Source of the DNA: Paraburkholderia unamae
GTDB lineage: Bacteria; Pseudomonadota; Gammaproteobacteria; Burkholderiales; Burkholderiaceae
Direction: 5' to 3'
DNA length: 64,000 nucleotides
Assembly (NCBI RefSeq): GCF_003268775.1
Contig: NZ_QLSU01000025.1
Location: 1 to 64,000, forward strand
The position numbers and the translations under genes were made by a program. The notes beneath the pieces were generated by a model. The model searched no databases and was not told the DNA's origin. It saw only the letters and a program-made list of their open reading frames with translations. Below are positions 61,223 through 64,000 of this stretch, piece by piece; position 1 is the first letter of the stretch, and every line of letters starts with the position of its first letter.

Positions 61223-62763
61223 GCGGCCTGCTCCTCGAAACTTGCCGCAAGCAGCGCTTCCTCCGTGCATTCGCTCGCGTGCAGCACGCGCGTGACGCGG
61301 CTTGAACGGAACACGAACGTACGGTCGCAATACGCAAGTTCGTCGTTTTCGGTCGTGTACCAGACGAACGTGCGGCCCTTCGCGGCTTCGGCGCGCACGA
61401 GCGCATAGATCTCGCGCTTGGTGCCGATGTCCACGCCGCGTGTGGGGTCGTCCATCAAAATCAATGCTGCGTTCGAAGCGAGGGCGCGTGCGAACAGCAC
61501 TTTCTGCTGATTGCCGCCGGAGAGCGAAAGGATATTGGCTTGCATGGACGCGCCGCGAATGCCGATCTTCGTGCGCCACGTTTCTACGAGCGAGCGCGCC
61601 GCCCGGAAATCGATTAGCCATCCTGATCGCTTTCGCTGACTATCGACCGCGCCATCAGCGGCGATGCCGCCTCGACCGAGCCAGCGCACGTCGAGATTCT
61701 GTGCGATCGACCAGACGGGAAACACGCCGTCGCGCGCGCGGTCGCCTGCCACGAACGCGACGCTGTCACGTGCCGTGCGCTGCGCGATATCGTAAATGGC
61801 GAGCAACGCATCGGTCTGCCCCTGCCCCGCCAGGCCGCCGAAGCCGATCACTTCACCGCGCGCGGCGTTGATTTCGGTGCGCCGGTGCGGCCCGACCATC
61901 CAGCGGTACTCGCTTGCAGCCGCATGCGCCCCGACTGCGGCGCCCGCTACCGCGTGCTCGCGCGGCGCATGCGCCACCTCGACGTGCTGGCCCATTGCCT
62001 GAATGATCGCGTCGCGCGTGAGATTCTCGCGCGGCAAAATGCGTACGAGCTTGCCGTCGCGCAGCACCATCACGCGGTCCGACACGCGCTCGATCTCGCC
62101 AAGCATGTGCGTGACAAGCAGACACGTCACGCCGCGCGCGTTGGCCTTGCGCACGTAATCGAGCAGTTGTTCGGCGGTGTGCGCGTCGAGGCTGGAAGTG
62201 GGCTCATCGAGAATCACGAGCCGCACAGGCGTATCGGTTTCGGTGAACGCACGGGCAATCTCCACCATCTGGCGCTGCGTGAGCGTGAGATCGGACACCA
62301 GTTCACTACCGCTCAGTCCATTGCCGGGGAAGATCTCTTCGAGTTTCGCGCGCATCAGCGCGCTCGCGCGTTTGCGCCAGCCGCGCCCGCGCAAACGCGG
62401 ATGCACGACGCACATATTCTCGGCAATGCTGAGGTTCGGGCAGAGCGAGAGTTCCTGAAATACGCAGCGCACGCCCGCGCGGCGCGCGGCGTCGGCGTCG
62501 TAGTGCTGGGTGCGGTTGCCGCCGGTTTCGATATACCCGTCGGTTGGCGTGTAGACGCCGGCCAGCACTGCCATCAACGTCGATTTGCCGGCTCCATTGT
62601 GGCCCGCAATGCCAACGCATTCGCCCGCCATGAAATCGAAATCGATCTCCGACAAGGCCCTTACATTTCCAAAACTTTTACCGATACCGGAAAACCGTAT
62701 GAGTGGGGACGCGCCTTCCTTCGACTTGATGTTATCGATCACATCCTTGCTCCGAGAAAACAT
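61219..62763 (-). CDS. Sugar ABC transporter double-domain ATPase (RbsA-type)
   Basis: A 514-residue ATPase with two nucleotide-binding domains. The first has Walker A GHNGAGKST, signature-like LTLTQRQMVEIARA and Walker B LVILDEPTSSLD. The second has a degenerate Walker A (GLAGQGQTDAL), normal for RbsA C-terminal domains, but the classical LSGGNQQK signature and LILMDDPTRGVD. The start at MFSRSKD follows AAGGAG at slightly long spacing; an in-frame ATG at 62826 is possible. It is first in the operon, about 100 bases downstream of a candidate GntR operator. Confidence 0.92.
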   Translation of the reverse strand: MFSRSKDVIDNIKSKEGASPLIRFSGIGKSFGNVRALSEIDFDFMAGECVGIAGHNGAGKSTLMAVLAGVYTPTDGYIETGGNRTQHYDADAARRAGVRCVFQELSLCPNLSIAENMCVVHPRLRGRGWRKRASALMRAKLEEIFPGNGLSGSELVSDLTLTQRQMVEIARAFTETDTPVRLVILDEPTSSLDAHTAEQLLDYVRKANARGVTCLLVTHMLGEIERVSDRVMVLRDGKLVRILPRENLTRDAIIQAMGQHVEVAHAPREHAVAGAAVGAHAAASEYRWMVGPHRRTEINAARGEVIGFGGLAGQGQTDALLAIYDIAQRTARDSVAFVAGDRARDGVFPVWSIAQNLDVRWLGRGGIAADGAVDSQRKRSGWLIDFRAARSLVETWRTKIGIRGASMQANILSLSGGNQQKVLFARALASNAALILMDDPTRGVDIGTKREIYALVRAEAAKGRTFVWYTTENDELAYCDRTFVFRSSRVTRVLHASECTEEALLAASFEEQAA

Positions 62764-62860
62764 TCGCAACGCATCTCCTTGCCGATCGCGGACCGCCTCT
62801 CGTCCCGGCAAGACAGTAAGCGCCATGAACAGCGCCCGCTACGCGGTGCCAAATGCGTTC

Positions 62861-62870
62861 TAATATATTA
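62861..62870. promoter_or_regulatory. Candidate GntR operator, copy 2
   Basis: The palindrome TAATATATTA, identical to that at 55524, lies about 100 bases upstream of the ABC ATPase start. It is followed by ATATTG. Confidence 0.5.
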
Positions 62871-62890
62871 ATATTGTGAAAAACGGCCGA

Positions 62891-62913
62891 CCCATAGGGA
62901 TTTGCCCTATGGG
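62891..62913. repeat. Perfect inverted repeat upstream of the ABC operon
   Basis: CCCATAGGG and CCCTATGGG form a 9-base dyad with a 5-base centre. No T tract follows on either strand, so an operator or RNA hairpin is more likely than a terminator. Confidence 0.5.
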
Positions 62914-63037
62914 CTTCGCGACAGTGCTTGTCACGGCGGGTGTCTCCTCCCGGAAAATGGGCCTGCTTATTCGTAAGAATTAACCGTCGAAGCAGTTTAA
63001 GGACACGATCGATAAATTTCTAATGAGAAAATGAGCG

Positions 63038-63065
63038 ATACCAATATCGGTTTCGATATCAGTAT
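63038..63065. repeat. Extended imperfect inverted repeat
   Basis: ATATCG-gttt-CGATAT is a perfect 6-base dyad, extended by outer ATAC and GTAT arms with a two-base mismatch. It is typical of a regulator site in shape. The gene it would control is unclear. Confidence 0.4.
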
Positions 63066-63120
63066 TAACACTGAATGAGGGGTTCACTACAGGACGGCGC
63101 GACCGCGGTCAACGGGTGCA

Positions 63121-63234
63121 ATGCGGGTCAGTTCGAGCGCAGCCGATATCACGGGTGCTTCGCGGAACGTGCTCGACGATGTCTGGGAAGCAGGCAAACG
63201 GCTTGTGGAGACGCTTGCCTCGTTGGCCCTCTAA
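63121..63234 (+). pseudogene. Possible 37-codon gene fragment
   Basis: The frame starts MRVSSSAADITGASRNVL and ends RLVETLASLAL, an amphipathic helix pattern somewhat like the end of a chemotaxis receptor signalling domain. It has no upstream continuation because an in-frame TGA lies about 60 bases before it. It may be a remnant or chance. Confidence 0.2.
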
Positions 63235-63397
63235 CCCTTATCTCTGGCAAGCAGCGAGGGGCCGCTTTTCCTCAATAATTCGTTATGCATAATAAATGCC
63301 GAATAACGGGTGGGAGCCTTCACGGCGGCGAGCATAAGAAGCCTGAAGGCACCATCCGGTGCCAGGCGCAGTACAGCATTGAAATGCGAAGCGAGGA

Positions 63398-63679
63398 TCA
63401 ACTTCGCGGCACGTTCGCGCGACGCAGGGGCCGTTCTCCGTACGAGCGTGCTGAATGACGCATTTCGCGCGGCCTCCAGACACGGCGACCTGAACGGGCC
63501 TGACGCATTCCCGCACAGTCACGTCGCCGGCATAGACCGTTTTCGTCGCCAACGCTCGGGTCGTCAAAAGCGCCGAATGGCAGGTCGATGCGTTCGTGCA
63601 GACTCGCGGGAGGAAGCACGGGCTTATGCTCCGCCGGTTCGAAGACACGGGAGAGTTCGAGAAAGATGCGTCTGAACAT
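63398..63679 (-). CDS. Doubtful hypothetical protein, 93 residues
   Basis: A frame starting MFRRIFLELSRVFEPAEHK, preceded by GGAAGC. The first 45 residues look protein-like, but the rest is arginine-rich, like a shifted frame. A continuation may lie in the neighbouring minus-strand frame, which would make this a frameshifted remnant. No family recognised. Confidence 0.2.
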   Translation of the reverse strand: MFRRIFLELSRVFEPAEHKPVLPPASLHERIDLPFGAFDDPSVGDENGLCRRRDCAGMRQARSGRRVWRPREMRHSARSYGERPLRRANVPRS

Positions 63680-63925
63680 AGGTTGCTTCCGGATAGCTGC
63701 CGTTCCGGACGCCTTTGCCCGAGAAGTTTTTGCCCCGCCCGCTGCGATGTATCCGATCGCACATGGCCAGCGTCGATGCTGGTTTTTGGCGGCCAATCGA
63801 GAATGTCCGAGCGCCCTGCCGGGTGACCAGGATGAGCGCCGCCCGACATCTTCAGTCAGCGCAAATTCTCCCTGGAATAAATCCGGAGAACAAGCCCTTT
63901 CATAAAGATCGCTTGCCGAGGTCCG

Positions 63926-64000
63926 ATGACTGCCGGTATTGCCGTTGTGGCAATCGATCGTAAGGGACAAGGCACCTTATTCGAGAATCAGGAACTTGTC
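63926..64000 (+). CDS. Possible 5' end of a gene running off the window
   Basis: The last 75 bases are open from an ATG (MTAGIAVVAIDRKGQGTLFE). The partial peptide is too short to recognise, and no strong ribosome site precedes it. Confidence 0.25.
   Translation, partial: MTAGIAVVAIDRKGQGTLFENQELV

Larger units (their letters stand above)
62764..63925. other. Right-end region, mostly non-coding or decayed
   Basis: About 1.16 kb upstream of the ABC operon. It contains several inverted repeats (62891-62913 and 63038-63065), a candidate GntR operator (62861-62870), a possible 37-codon fragment and a doubtful 93-codon frame. No gene is recognised; mixed frames suggest decayed sequence. Confidence 0.4.

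Noticed and set aside
63283..63849. A 188-codon leftward frame near the right end
   Set aside because: Cys/Ser/Arg-rich without motifs and overlapping another doubtful frame; at most part of a frameshifted remnant.

Overview
The window is high-GC chromosomal DNA of a Gram-negative bacterium, most likely a Burkholderiaceae member (Burkholderia, Paraburkholderia or Caballeronia). The evidence is two 'QSSVTLYG' porins of the Burkholderia type, a short H-NS-family protein, many LysR/GntR/GlxA-type regulators, and a Wza/Wzb/Wzc exopolysaccharide locus with a WcaJ-type initiator. Genus and species cannot be fixed from the sequence alone. I found no rRNA or tRNA genes, insertion sequences, integrases or CRISPR arrays.

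0-9.8 kb: isochorismatase-like hydrolase, XapX membrane protein, a cyclic-nucleotide-binding/thioredoxin-reductase-like fusion, then a zinc-homeostasis block (Zur-like regulator, gamma-carbonic-anhydrase-like protein, two COG0523 GTPases). A tandem palindrome in front of the GTPases looks like a Zur operator. An SDR, a CmcJ/NvfI-family oxidoreductase and a nitroreductase follow. 9.8-17.5 kb: a cystine-type ABC transporter, a convergent amino-acid ABC transporter with no ATPase of its own, a porin and an orphan branched-chain amino-acid binding protein.

17.5-24.6 kb: a LysR regulator diverges from an operon encoding a LamB/YcsF (PxpA) protein, a small biotin carrier, a biotin carboxylase, PxpB- and PxpC-type subunits and an NCS1 permease. 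Together they resemble a urea carboxylase split into separate subunits and paired with a lactam hydrolase plus an importer. This is the best candidate for an under-described metabolic system here.

25.5-41.4 kb: galE, an H-NS-like gene and galU border an exopolysaccharide locus, transcribed leftward: wcaJ-type initiator, wza, a beta-helix protein, wzb, wzc, a flippase fused in frame to a family 2 glycosyltransferase, a Wzy/EpsG-type polymerase, a family 4 glycosyltransferase and a pyruvyl transferase. A second porin follows. 43.6-52.8 kb is an accessory stretch with long intergenic regions: four divergent GlxA/AraC paralogues, two stand-alone receiver-domain paralogues, an RmlC homologue that has lost its catalytic residues, and small unknown genes.

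53.6-62.8 kb: an aspartate/glutamate racemase-like gene, then a sugar-acid utilisation cluster (GntR regulator, UxaA/GarD-type dehydratase, ribose-type ABC transporter, SMP-30 lactonase). An identical 10-bp palindrome occurs in front of both divergent transcription units. The last 1.2 kb is mostly non-coding or decayed. All functional statements rest on motif recognition by eye; no database search was run.
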